11,381 nucleotides of DNA from UBA7236 sp964638865 (GCA_964638865.1 CAZXBG010000130.1:1-11381); one strand, 5' to 3'; positions 1 through 7,877 are shown, counted from the stretch's first letter. Notes: generated by a model from the sequence alone, not told the origin. Program-made: numbers and translations.

Positions 1-13
1 ACGATGCGCTCAA

Positions 14-55
14 ACTCATTACTCATTACTCATTACTCATTACTCATTACTCATT
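14..55. repeat. Heptamer tandem repeat, six perfect ACTCATT units
   Basis: Six uninterrupted copies of the 7-mer ACTCATT run from 14 to 55. The minus strand reads AATGAGT. The array lies about 70 bp beyond the stop codon of the minus-strand SlyD gene, so it is downstream of that gene. The same unit, reading AATGAGT on the plus strand, recurs at 6035-6062 directly after the moxR stop. Read as AATGAGT, the repeat contains TGA and TAA, and because 7 is not a multiple of 3 it places stops in all three frames. Confidence 0.95.
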
Positions 56-127
56 CAAAGTGTTAAAGCAGTTTAAAACGCAGGCTGGGTTTTATACGAA
101 GTAAAATCCAAAAATACTGCCCACTGC

Positions 128-634
128 TCAATGATGGTGCCCACCAGCGCCGTGCACATGGCCATGTTCCAATTCTTCCGGAGAGGCATCTCTTATTTCG
201 AGAATTTCTCCTTTAAAACACAGGTTAACGCCGGCCAAAGGATGATTAAAGTCAAGCAAGACTTCCGTTTCACCAACTTCTGCAACTCTGGCGCGGATGA
301 GATTTCCGCCCTGATCGCGGAGGTTTATCACTTTATCAATTTGGAGAAGATCGTCGGTAAACTGACCGTCGATCATAAAAATATCTTTAGGAACGTATTC
401 CAAAGCAGTGTCGTCAAACTCCCCGTAGGCATTTCCGGCGGCTATTTGAAATTCAAAAAAGCTTCCCACTGTTTTTCCTTCCAGGTTTGATTCAAATTCC
501 GGTAATAAACCGCCAGCTCCGAATAAAAATACAAATGGCTGATCAGCATTCACTACTTCGATCAGGTCGCCGTCTGCGTTATCTTCCCGCAGTTCATAAG
601 TAAGGGATATTACCTTGTTTTTTGCAATAGACAT
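128..634 (-). CDS. slyD: SlyD-type FKBP peptidyl-prolyl cis-trans isomerase
   Basis: This 168-residue cytoplasmic protein (no signal peptide) should catalyse cis-trans isomerisation of prolyl bonds and act as a folding chaperone. Residues 1-70 and about 125-150 fit the split FKBP fold. The segment around 70-125 fits the inserted chaperone flap of SlyD: an AYGEFDD motif, then VPKDIF, and later FNHPLAG, which is highly characteristic of SlyD. The tail from residue 153 is histidine-rich (H157, H159, H161, then HHH at 166-168), resembling the nickel-binding tails of SlyD proteins, but it is short and lacks cysteines. The ATG at 632-634 is chosen because the conserved N-terminal beta strand starts right after it and a -7 element lies about 20 bp upstream. 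It is transcribed away from the parvulin operon, sharing the 211-bp spacer with it. Family assignment is strong. Metal binding is inference. Confidence 0.93.
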   Translation of the reverse strand: MSIAKNKVISLTYELREDNADGDLIEVVNADQPFVFLFGAGGLLPEFESNLEGKTVGSFFEFQIAAGNAYGEFDDTALEYVPKDIFMIDGQFTDDLLQIDKVINLRDQGGNLIRARVAEVGETEVLLDFNHPLAGVNLCFKGEILEIRDASPEELEHGHVHGAGGHHH

Positions 635-656
635 ATGATAAAATTTGTTAAAGCGC

Positions 657-664
657 CAAAATTA
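657..664 (-). promoter_or_regulatory. Bacteroidota -7 promoter element for slyD
   Basis: The minus strand reads TAATTTTG, a full match to the TAnnTTTG -7 element of the Bacteroidota primary sigma factor. It sits 22 bp upstream of the slyD ATG, giving a short leader. No good TTTG is found 19 bp further upstream, so only half of the promoter is clear. Confidence 0.45.
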
Positions 665-769
665 AGGATAATCTGAGTAATTGAAGCATGATTATTGCTG
701 TGCAGAGGCGGTTTTAACTAAAGAAATATCGCTTTTTGATACCCAAATACAATAAAATCGAGCCTTATT

Positions 770-800
770 ATTGTTCAAAACCCAATAATCATTAGCTTTG
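770..800 (+). promoter_or_regulatory. Promoter of the parvulin operon
   Basis: ATTG at 770-773 (three of four matches to the -33 TTTG) is followed after exactly 19 bp by TAGCTTTG at 793-800, a full match to the TAnnTTTG -7 element. Transcription should start a few bases later, leaving a leader of roughly 40 nt before the ATG at 846. This is the best two-part promoter in the window. Confidence 0.65.
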
Positions 801-845
801 CAATCCTTTTAATTCACCAGATAAACAAAAATCAACTTACCACAT

Positions 846-2813
846 ATGAAAATGAATGTTTTTAAAACCCTGTTCCTGCTGATAGGGTTGGCGTCTGCGA
901 CATCTGCGTTTGGTCAAAACGGAAAAACCGGCTCTAATAATGAAGTGCTGTTTACCGTAAATGGTCAACCGGTTACAAAAGAGGAGTTCCTTTATGTTTA
1001 CAAAAAGAACAACCCCGACAAACAAAACGATTTTACAAAGGAAAGTCTCAATGAATACCTCGACCTGTACATCAATTTTAAATTAAAAGTTACAGAAGCC
1101 AGAGCAGAAAAAATTGATACCACTGAAAAGGTAAGAGAAGAACTTCAAAAATATGGTGATCAACTGATCAAATCCAATTTTGATAAGGAAGTGCTTGAAC
1201 CTGCAGCTGTGCGCATGTATAATCGCATGCAATCAGAGCGTTTGATCTATCATATAATGGTTACGCTGGATCCTGCGCAAAAAGGAGCAGACAGCACAGC
1301 AGCAATTGCTAAGTTGACCGCTGCGCACGACCGTTTAATGAAGGGGGAAGATTTTGGCAAAGTTGCCGCAGAAATTTCATCGGATAAAAATAATCCAAGT
1401 GATCCTGGACTTGTTGGTTGGATCACTCCGGGTCAAATTCCGGATATGAATTTTGAAAACGCTGCGTTTACAGCAGCACCCGGAACAATTTCACCGGTTG
1501 TAAAAACCAAATTCGGATATCATATTATAAAAGTGGCAAAGGAGCGCCCATCTTCCGGAACTGTAACGGTTGCGCATATTCTTATAAAAACAGGAAAGGA
1601 TGCAAAACCGGAAGAAATTGCAAAAGCAAAGGCAAAAGCGGATAGTATTTTTTCAGTGATAAAAGCCGGTGCCGATTTTGAAGAGATGGCAATGAATTAT
1701 TCTGAAGATAAAACGAGTTCTGCAAATGGCGGAAAAATGGAGGGATTTACCACCGGAAAAATGGTAATGCCTTTTCAGGAAACTGCTTTTGCGTTAAAAA
1801 ATCCGGGTGATCTTTCAAATCCTGTTCAAACTGCATTCGGTTGGCATATTATTAAATTGATAGAAAAAAAACCAAATGGTTCTTATGATGAAATGAAGGA
1901 GGAATTAAAAAGTAAAATTGAAAAATCGCCGGAATACAAAACATTGCGCACCGAGTTTGTAGAAAAAGCTAAAACTAAATATGCTTTCTCTGAAAATAAA
2001 GATGCAAAAAAAGAAATGCTTGTTTTGCTGGATTCCAGTTTTATTAAAAATAATTGGAGCATGAGCAGAGCAGCAAATATGAATAAGACCATGTTCACTA
2101 TCGGAAATAAATCGTTTACGCAACAAGACATGGCTTCTTATCTCGATATTAATCAGCGCAGTTCACGCGATAAAAATATAGAGGAAAAATATAACAAACT
2201 TTATACAACTGCATTAGAACAAACTGTAATTGAATACGACCTTTCTGAACGCAATATTGATTTTAAAAGATTATTACAGGAATATCGCGACGGACTACCT
2301 TTATTTGCAATGCTGGAACGCAAAATATGGTCAAAAGGATCATCCGATTCCGTTGGCTTAAAAAATTATTATGAGCAACACAAGAGTGAATATATGTGGG
2401 AAGAAAGAGTTGATGCAAGTGTATATACCTGTGCAGATGATAAAATTTCAAAAGAGGTTAGAAAATTAGCTGCTAAAAACACATCTGATAAGGAGATCAT
2501 GGCCAAATACAATAATGATTCCACTGAATTAGTCACCATAAAAAGTGCTTTGTTTTTGCCTGGTCAGGATACCAATGTTGATAAACTGAATAAAAAATCA
2601 GGTACCGGAGAAGATATTTTAAATGCAAACGGATCTATCACCTTTGTAATGTTGCGCAAAGTAGTTGCACCAACAAATAAAACTTTGGATGAAGCTCGTG
2701 GGTATGTAATTTCTGCTTATCAGGATGAATTGGAAAAACAATGGATAGCAGAATTACACAAAAAATATCCGGTAAATATTGATCAGAAAGTATTTAATTC
2801 AATGGTAAAATAA
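846..2813 (+). CDS. Secreted peptidyl-prolyl isomerase with two parvulin domains (SurA/PpiD-like)
   Basis: This is a 655-residue periplasmic folding factor. Residues 1-24 form a signal peptide ending AFGQ, so it is probably exported by Sec. Residues about 33-130 are a SurA-like N-terminal chaperone region (FTVNGQPVTKEEF, then a helical YLDLYINFKLKV segment). The first parvulin domain spans about 131-231 and ends FGYHIIKV (223-230). The second spans about 240-340, starts with AHILIK (243-248), contains NGGKMEGF, and ends FGWHIIKL (331-338). Residues 350-655 are a long C-terminal part I cannot assign to a named domain. It is helix-rich, has one cysteine, and ends near VNIDQKVF. The ATG at 846 is used; a second ATG two codons later would give almost the same signal peptide. 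It heads a three-gene operon and is followed after one base by the next gene. Parvulin assignment is firm. The client set (outer-membrane or T9SS proteins) is inference. Confidence 0.93.
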   Translation: MKMNVFKTLFLLIGLASATSAFGQNGKTGSNNEVLFTVNGQPVTKEEFLYVYKKNNPDKQNDFTKESLNEYLDLYINFKLKVTEARAEKIDTTEKVREELQKYGDQLIKSNFDKEVLEPAAVRMYNRMQSERLIYHIMVTLDPAQKGADSTAAIAKLTAAHDRLMKGEDFGKVAAEISSDKNNPSDPGLVGWITPGQIPDMNFENAAFTAAPGTISPVVKTKFGYHIIKVAKERPSSGTVTVAHILIKTGKDAKPEEIAKAKAKADSIFSVIKAGADFEEMAMNYSEDKTSSANGGKMEGFTTGKMVMPFQETAFALKNPGDLSNPVQTAFGWHIIKLIEKKPNGSYDEMKEELKSKIEKSPEYKTLRTEFVEKAKTKYAFSENKDAKKEMLVLLDSSFIKNNWSMSRAANMNKTMFTIGNKSFTQQDMASYLDINQRSSRDKNIEEKYNKLYTTALEQTVIEYDLSERNIDFKRLLQEYRDGLPLFAMLERKIWSKGSSDSVGLKNYYEQHKSEYMWEERVDASVYTCADDKISKEVRKLAAKNTSDKEIMAKYNNDSTELVTIKSALFLPGQDTNVDKLNKKSGTGEDILNANGSITFVMLRKVVAPTNKTLDEARGYVISAYQDELEKQWIAELHKKYPVNIDQKVFNSMVK

Positions 2814-2814
2814 A

Positions 2815-3675
2815 TTGCCTGTTAAAAATATATTTATAGCACTTTTATTATGCGCAGTGGTTTCCGGTTGTAAAAAAAATACAGTTGAAAATGATCGGGA
2901 ACCGCTGGCAAGAGTGTACGATAAATATCTTTATACACTTGAAGTGGAGGGGCTGATAAATGAAAATACCAGTGCCGAGGATAGTGCAAGAATAATTAAT
3001 GAATATATCGACAACTGGGTACGACAAAATCTTATCCTTAAAGTTGCAGAAGATAATTTACAGGCAACCGTAGCAGAGATTAATAAACAAGCCCTTGCCT
3101 ACAAAGAATCGCTGATTATTTATGCTTATGAAAAACAATGGCTTGCCGAAAACCTTGACACCATTGTTGCAGAAGATTCGTTAAAAATCTATTTCGAACA
3201 AAACGCCAAGGACTTTACCCTCAAAGGCGATATTTATAAGTTGGCTTATGCTGTTACACCTGCAACAAATAAGAGCGCCGATTCCATTCAATTTTGGTTT
3301 TCGAGGGGTATAGAGAAATATCGATACGATCTTGAGCGTTATTGTGCATCAAATTGCAACCTGTTTTCCCTTAATTCCAATATATGGCTCAATGAAGACG
3401 ATCTTTTTAAACTTTTACCCTACAATATGTATGCTGATGGCAAATTCAGAACAAAAGGACCGGTTTATTATTCAGATTCGGAGGAAAAATATTTTGTGAA
3501 GGTGGAAGATTATTATATTACTGGAAATACAGCACCCTTCGAATATTATAGAGAAGGTGTTAAAGATATCATTATTAATAAAAGAAAAATGGAGTTGATA
3601 AATAATACCTATCAACAAATTTATCGCGAAGGAATAAAACGCAATAACGCAGAATTTATAAAAAAAGAAGAATGA
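2815..3675 (+). CDS. Lipoprotein of the parvulin operon (SurA N-domain-like, no parvulin domain)
   Basis: This 286-residue protein starts at TTG, one base after the TAA of the upstream gene. The TTG is chosen because it gives a clean lipoprotein signal peptide: MPVKN, a hydrophobic stretch, then the lipobox VSGC with the lipidated cysteine at residue 19, followed by KKN. Any later ATG would lose it. The mature part (EPLARVYDKYLYTLEVEGLI, then EYIDNWVRQNLILKVAEDNL) resembles the N-terminal chaperone region of SurA-type proteins. I see no parvulin signature such as the HIL or FGYHIIK motifs. A CxxxC pair lies near the middle (YCASNC). Its stop overlaps the next start as ATGA, so translation should be coupled on both sides. 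It is probably a membrane-anchored partner of the two flanking isomerases. The family is recognisable only by context, so the functional call is inference. Confidence 0.82.
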   Translation: MPVKNIFIALLLCAVVSGCKKNTVENDREPLARVYDKYLYTLEVEGLINENTSAEDSARIINEYIDNWVRQNLILKVAEDNLQATVAEINKQALAYKESLIIYAYEKQWLAENLDTIVAEDSLKIYFEQNAKDFTLKGDIYKLAYAVTPATNKSADSIQFWFSRGIEKYRYDLERYCASNCNLFSLNSNIWLNEDDLFKLLPYNMYADGKFRTKGPVYYSDSEEKYFVKVEDYYITGNTAPFEYYREGVKDIIINKRKMELINNTYQQIYREGIKRNNAEFIKKEE

Positions 3676-5000
3676 AAAAAGTATTTTTTTTACTACTTGC
3701 AATTATATTAGCTTCAAGTAGTTTCGCTCAACCTCTAATTGATAAAATTGTGGGTCAGGTGGGAGATAAGATTATTTTAATGAGTGAAATAGAATCCTTC
3801 TATTATGAAGAACTGCAAAAAGGAGATGTTGCGGAAGATTATCGCTGCCGTATTATGCAGGAATTGATCACACAAAAACTGATGTTGATTCAGGCCGCTA
3901 AAGACAGTATAGAAATTACGGAAGATGAGGTGGAAAATAATATTGATAACCGTATCCGTTATTTCGAAAATCTTTTCGGCTCGCAAGAAAAAATGGAAGA
4001 ATTTTATGGCAAGTCGGTACAGGAGATAAAAGAAGAGTTTAGAGATGATGTACGCAATTTATTGTTGATACAACGCATGCAGGAATCTATATTCGGCAGT
4101 ATGTCGGTTTCCCCAAGTGAAGTAAAAGAATTTTATAATACCATTCCAAAGGATTCGCTTCCACTTATTAATGCAGAGGTGGAATATTCGCAACTTGTAA
4201 TGATTCCGAAAGCAAATGCCGAACAAAAACAAATAGCAAAAGACAAGGCTGAAGATATTCGAAAACGCATCATGAACGGAGAGGATTTTTGTACATTAGC
4301 AAGTTTTTATGCAATGGATGATAATTGTGGCGACTTAGGATGTGCTCCACGTGAAAAATATGTAACAGAATTTTCTGCTGCGGCCTTTAAATTAAAACCC
4401 GGTGAAGTTTCGGAAGTGGTGGAAACACAATTTGGTTATCACATTATTAAAATGGATAGTCGTCAGGGAGAAAAAGCATGTTTGCGTCATATATTAATTC
4501 AGCCTCCCGTTACAAATCTCAATTTTGTTGCTGCAAATAAAAAATTGGATAGTATCAGAGCAGAAATCATGTCAGGAAAAATTACTTTTTGCGAGGCCGT
4601 AAAAAAATATTCCAATGATGAAAATACAAACAGAACTTGCGGCGTTATGGTGAATCAACAATCGGGTGAGTCTTCTTTTGAGATTTCAGAATTAGCACCG
4701 GATGATTATTATTCCATTGAAAATTTAAAGCCGGGAGAGTTGTCTGCAATTTTGCCTTACACATCTGCTGATAGCAAAAAAGCTTTGCGTATAGTTCGTT
4801 TGGATGCACAAACTGCGCCGCATGTAGTTAACCTTAAAGACGATTATGCCAAATTGCAAAATGCAACTTTATCGAGAAAACAAATTGCAGTAATGAGCGA
4901 GTGGGTTGCAGAAAAAGCACAGAAAGAATATATTAAAATTGATCCTGCTTACACCGATTGCAAAGAATTACATGAATTAATAGATACCGCAAAAAAATAA
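3672..5000 (+). CDS. surA: SurA-like periplasmic chaperone and peptidyl-prolyl isomerase
   Basis: This is a 442-residue secreted chaperone for outer-membrane protein folding. Residues 1-20 are a signal peptide ending SSSFAQ. Residues 21-165 are the SurA N-terminal domain (DKIVGQVGDKIILMSEIE, then QELITQKLMLIQAAKDS and EITEDEVENNID). The first parvulin domain is about 169-262, ending FGYHIIKMD (254-262). The second begins at CLRHILIQPP (270-279) and is divergent. The C-terminal helix region follows. It starts with an ATG that overlaps the previous stop (ATGA), so it is translationally coupled. The length is close to that of SurA in other bacteria (about 430). The protein has eight cysteines (59, 207, 219, 224, 270, 307, 323, 430), unusual for this family. 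C219 and C224 lie in the segment NCGDLGC, where parvulins normally have GGxLGW or GGxLGF. The fold is secure; the catalytic competence of the domains is not. Confidence 0.93.
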   Translation: MKKVFFLLLAIILASSSFAQPLIDKIVGQVGDKIILMSEIESFYYEELQKGDVAEDYRCRIMQELITQKLMLIQAAKDSIEITEDEVENNIDNRIRYFENLFGSQEKMEEFYGKSVQEIKEEFRDDVRNLLLIQRMQESIFGSMSVSPSEVKEFYNTIPKDSLPLINAEVEYSQLVMIPKANAEQKQIAKDKAEDIRKRIMNGEDFCTLASFYAMDDNCGDLGCAPREKYVTEFSAAAFKLKPGEVSEVVETQFGYHIIKMDSRQGEKACLRHILIQPPVTNLNFVAANKKLDSIRAEIMSGKITFCEAVKKYSNDENTNRTCGVMVNQQSGESSFEISELAPDDYYSIENLKPGELSAILPYTSADSKKALRIVRLDAQTAPHVVNLKDDYAKLQNATLSRKQIAVMSEWVAEKAQKEYIKIDPAYTDCKELHELIDTAKK

Positions 5001-5069
5001 TTATTGTTATAACCTGTTAATTATTTTTTTAGGTCTGAAAAATTATATTGTTTTGTTTAAAATACCGGT

Positions 5070-6035
5070 ATGAAAGAATTTAAAAATGATGTTGAAGCCA
5101 TTGACTCCCTTGCAAACGATTTTCGGTCGTTAAAGGGAGAAATCGGGAAAGTTATTATAGGACAGGACGATGTGGTTGAAAAAGTATTATTGAGTATTTT
5201 TTCTGATGGTCATAGTTTATTGGTGGGTGTACCGGGACTTGCAAAAACTTTGTTGATAAAAACAATAGCCGATGTTTTACATCTTTCATTTAAACGCATA
5301 CAATTCACGCCCGATTTAATGCCAAGTGATATTACAGGAAATGAGATATTAGATGAGAACAGAACTTTTAAATTTATTAAAGGACCTGTATTTGCAAATA
5401 TTATTTTGGCGGATGAAATTAACAGAACACCTCCAAAAACGCAGGCTGCATTATTGGAAGCAATGCAGGAAAAAAATGTTACCATAGGTGGAACTTTGCA
5501 TAAACTGGAATTACCATTTTTCGTATTAGCTACGCAAAATCCGATTGAACAAGAAGGAACCTACCCATTACCGGAAGCGCAACTCGACCGTTTTATGTTT
5601 GAGATCAATCTTGATTATCCCGATTTTGATGCAGAGATAGAAGTGGTAAAATCTACAACATCAGATAAAAAAACAGTGCTCAATAAAATTATTGGAGCGG
5701 AGGAGATCATGTATTATCAGCATGTGATCAGAAGAATTCCGATTGCAGATAATGTTTTGAATTATGCAGTTATGCTCTCATCCAAAACAAGACCCAATAC
5801 CAAAAATGCAGATGCAAAAGCTACTCAATATTTAAGCTGGGGCGCCGGACCGCGTGCATCACAATATCTCGTACTCGGAGCAAAATGCAACGCTGCAATA
5901 AACGGAAAATATTCTCCCGACATAGAAGATGTAAAAGCTGTTGCCCTTCCCGTTCTCCGCCATCGCATCGTGCGCAACTATAAAGCGGAAGCCGATGGAA
6001 TTGGAGTGGATGAGTTGATTAAGGGGATGCTTTGA
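5070..6035 (+). CDS. moxR: MoxR-family AAA+ ATPase
   Basis: This is a 321-residue cytoplasmic chaperone-type ATPase of the MoxR family, which usually remodels or inserts cofactors into partner proteins, often those with VWA domains. Visible motifs are GQDDVVEKVL near the start, Walker A GVPGLAKT (53-60), DLMPSDITG (82-90), Walker B with DE at 115-116 in ILADEINRTPPKTQAALLEAM, sensor 1 ATQNP (154-158), GTYPLPEAQLDRF (163-175) with the putative arginine finger, and GAGPRASQYL near the sensor 2 position. The length is typical. The ATG lies 69 bp after surA. A weak promoter-like pair sits in that gap (TTTT at 5025-5028 and TTGTTTTG at 5048-5055, each one mismatch from consensus), so it may be read from surA, from its own start, or both. 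The DUF58 and VWA genes that often follow moxR are absent; the stop is followed immediately by a repeat and gene debris. Confidence 0.95.
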   Translation: MKEFKNDVEAIDSLANDFRSLKGEIGKVIIGQDDVVEKVLLSIFSDGHSLLVGVPGLAKTLLIKTIADVLHLSFKRIQFTPDLMPSDITGNEILDENRTFKFIKGPVFANIILADEINRTPPKTQAALLEAMQEKNVTIGGTLHKLELPFFVLATQNPIEQEGTYPLPEAQLDRFMFEINLDYPDFDAEIEVVKSTTSDKKTVLNKIIGAEEIMYYQHVIRRIPIADNVLNYAVMLSSKTRPNTKNADAKATQYLSWGAGPRASQYLVLGAKCNAAINGKYSPDIEDVKAVALPVLRHRIVRNYKAEADGIGVDELIKGML

Positions 6036-6062
6036 ATGAGTGATGAGTAATGAGTAATGAGT
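6035..6062. repeat. Heptamer tandem repeat, four AATGAGT units after moxR
   Basis: Units at 6035-6041, 6042-6048 (GATGAGT, one mismatch), 6049-6055 and 6056-6062 form a continuous array. The first base is the last base of the moxR TGA stop. This is the reverse complement of the six-unit array at 14-55. In both places the repeat reads AATGAGT on the coding strand of the gene that ends next to it. Confidence 0.92.
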
Positions 6063-6096
6063 TTGATTCTCGTAAGCCGAATAATTTTATAACTGC

Positions 6097-6189
6097 ATGG
6101 TGAGTAGCGTTCGGCCGGATGAAATGGAGGTATGGAAGTTTGATCCTACTAAACCAAATGAATTTTCCCTGACTTTTTACTTTCAGTAA
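6097..6189 (+). pseudogene. 30-codon ORF, possible 3' fragment of a lost gene
   Basis: An ATG at 6097 opens a 30-residue frame ending at TAA 6187-6189. The product contains DEMEVWKFDPTKPNEFSLTF and ends YFQ. Its mix of charged and aromatic residues looks like real protein rather than random translation, and it resembles a C-terminal beta-rich end. The frame is closed by a TAA only four codons upstream of the ATG. No promoter is visible. I do not recognise the family. It may be the tail of a gene removed by rearrangement between moxR and the insertion-sequence remnant, or chance. Confidence 0.25.
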
Positions 6190-6335
6190 TTAAGTAACCA
6201 AATTTATTAAAACCAAACATTTTCATATTTTTATCACCCGACTTGTACCCACTTTTAAAGTTCAAAAATAAATTCCTTTAAAATCAATGGTTTCAGCGAT
6301 ATTTTTTTCATTTTTACCGCACTAAGGGGTATAAA

Positions 6336-6566
6336 ATGTTCAAAATAAGGGTAGTAACAACAGGCTCAAAATCTAAGGCCGTTCAGGTGGTAAGTTATTA
6401 TAACAACAAGCGTAAGGTTATAAAGCACTTTGGTTCATGCAAAACAGAAGACGAGCTTACCGAACTTACCGGCATTGCAAATGAATGGATAAACGATCAC
6501 AGCGATCAATTATCTCTTTTTAATGATGAGAATTCTAGTGCATTGCTACTTTGCAAATTATCTTAA
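6336..6566 (+). pseudogene. N-terminal remnant of an IS1634-type transposase
   Basis: This 76-residue frame starts at ATG 6336 and matches in style the N-terminus of IS1634-family (IS4 superfamily) transposases: a basic start MFKIRVVTTGSKSKAVQVV, then KRKVIKHFGSCKTEDELTEL, then EWINDHSDQLSLF. In such transposases this small region precedes the DDE catalytic core, and the full protein is usually around 450-600 residues. Here the frame ends at TAA 6564-6566 soon after QLSLF, with no sign of the DDE domain downstream. The element is therefore dead. Terminal inverted repeats could not be identified. The AT-rich 140 bp ahead of the ATG may be the left end of the element, which is inference. A non-mobile small protein derived from a transposase is possible but less likely. 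Confidence 0.65.
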
Positions 6567-6583
6567 TAAATCTCAAGATCTTA

Positions 6584-6615
6584 CTTGTTAATATACTTAA
6601 AAGTCATTATTTTTG
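6584..6615 (+). promoter_or_regulatory. Promoter of the broken T9SS cargo gene
   Basis: CTTG at 6584-6587 (three of four matches to TTTG) is followed after 20 bp by TATTTTTG at 6608-6615, a full TAnnTTTG match. The ATG of the pseudogene lies 16 bp beyond. The promoter looks intact although the gene is not. Confidence 0.5.
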
Positions 6616-6631
6616 GTAAATAACCCAAAAT

Positions 6632-7542
6632 ATGAAAACCTTTACTTTCCTTATATTTTTGCACTTTTAAACTACTTTTCTTAATAGTCAAATTAATATA
6701 TATCATCCAATCCCGCATGAAAATATCGAATGGTCTATATTATTTGGAATAGAGACCTTTGAACCTCTGGACACTTTCTATTATGTCCAAAAATTTCAAG
6801 CAGGTGGGGATAGTTTAATAGCAGGTCAAGTCTATATAAAATATATGGCGGGCATGGGGGTTTATTCATTATATAAAGATGATACTGTCAATAAAAAAGT
6901 ATATACACTTTATGATGATGGTGTAAATTTAACAGATACGTTGTTGTATGATTTCACACTTCCTGTTGGTGATTCAGTTGCTCATTCCACGGAATTTTTA
7001 GATTTTCCTGATGCTCATATAAGTGATATTGATTCAATATTCATTGATGATAACTACCGAAAAAGAATCAAGATTAATTATACCCATGATTTCGAGGTAG
7101 ACTCGGCCTATTGGATAGAAGGAATTGGAAGTACAAATGGAATTCAATAAGGACCTCATTGGTCATTTAAATTTCCCGGTTACAGGAAATTAGCTTGTTA
7201 TAATGAATTAGGATATATATTGTTTACAGATATTGAAGATTGGTATAGTGCGATTCGGTGTTAATTGAACAGATTCCCCTTGCTATTAATAATTTGAATA
7301 CGGAATTAATTTCTATTTATCCTAATCCGGTAAATAATTATATAATGCTTAAAGGTGATCAAAATATAATAAATTCAATTACAGATGCAACTTTAATAAA
7401 TAGGAATGGTTCTTATTTCACATCAACACAAATACAATCCAATACATTCTTTTTTTCAAATCAGAATTTAACGCCCGGTATTTATATTTTATCATTAAAA
7501 ACGTTCTCTAATATTTATACTTATAAGATCATTAAATCTTAA
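6632..7542 (+). pseudogene. Broken T9SS-exported protein with type A C-terminal sorting domain
   Basis: One ancestral gene of about 300 codons can be read across three lesions. ATG 6632 opens MKTFTFLIFLHF, then an in-frame TAA (6668-6670) cuts the signal peptide. The same frame continues with TTFLNSQ, a typical signal-peptide end, and stays open through GIETFEPLDTFYYVQKF and DTLLYDFTLPVGDSV to a second TAA at 7148-7150. The frame then continues with GPHWSFKFPGYRKLACYNEL as far as YSAIRC, and stops at 7262. A shift into the next frame around 7255-7262 leads directly into LIEQIPLAINNLNTEL and a T9SS type A sorting domain: ISIYPNPVNNYI, then LTPGIYILSL, and the basic end YTYKIIKS. The intact protein would have been secreted and anchored by T9SS. 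Its own function is unknown. The three independent lesions make recoding unlikely, since intact genes here also end in TAA. Confidence 0.85.
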
Positions 7543-7877
7543 TATTTAGAACCATCCAAAAATTTCACTTATGAAAAATTTCTTAAAAAGCAGATAATGA
7601 AATAATTGGAAATTTTAAGGTGCTACTTTTGTAAAATTAAGCTCATCTTTGAATCGTAATAAATGTTGGAGTAATGATTACATGCTCCTATTGAAATTCA
7701 ATAATAAACTAAAGGAACACATGTTTAATTGACCTCAAAAAGGTGAAGTAAATTAATGAACCATAAATTATGCTGTAACTCGAAGAAAATAACCCTCTCC
7801 CGTACGATTCACCGCTCACGAAAGTCACCGTGAAGCGTGAGGCGCGAGTGCGCTGGCTCCGCAATCGGTATTTTCCC

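Noticed and set aside
87..109. Inverted repeat after slyD that could be a terminator (minus strand GGATTTTA / TAAAACCC)
   Set aside because: The stem is short with a mismatch and no T run follows on the minus strand.
131..490. Plus-strand 119-codon frame opposite slyD
   Set aside because: It lies fully inside a clear SlyD gene on the other strand and has no family likeness, so it is a shadow frame.
6632..7542. Stop-codon recoding (TAA read as an amino acid) in the T9SS gene
   Set aside because: Intact neighbours end in TAA or TGA, and a frameshift is also present, so decay is the simpler reading.
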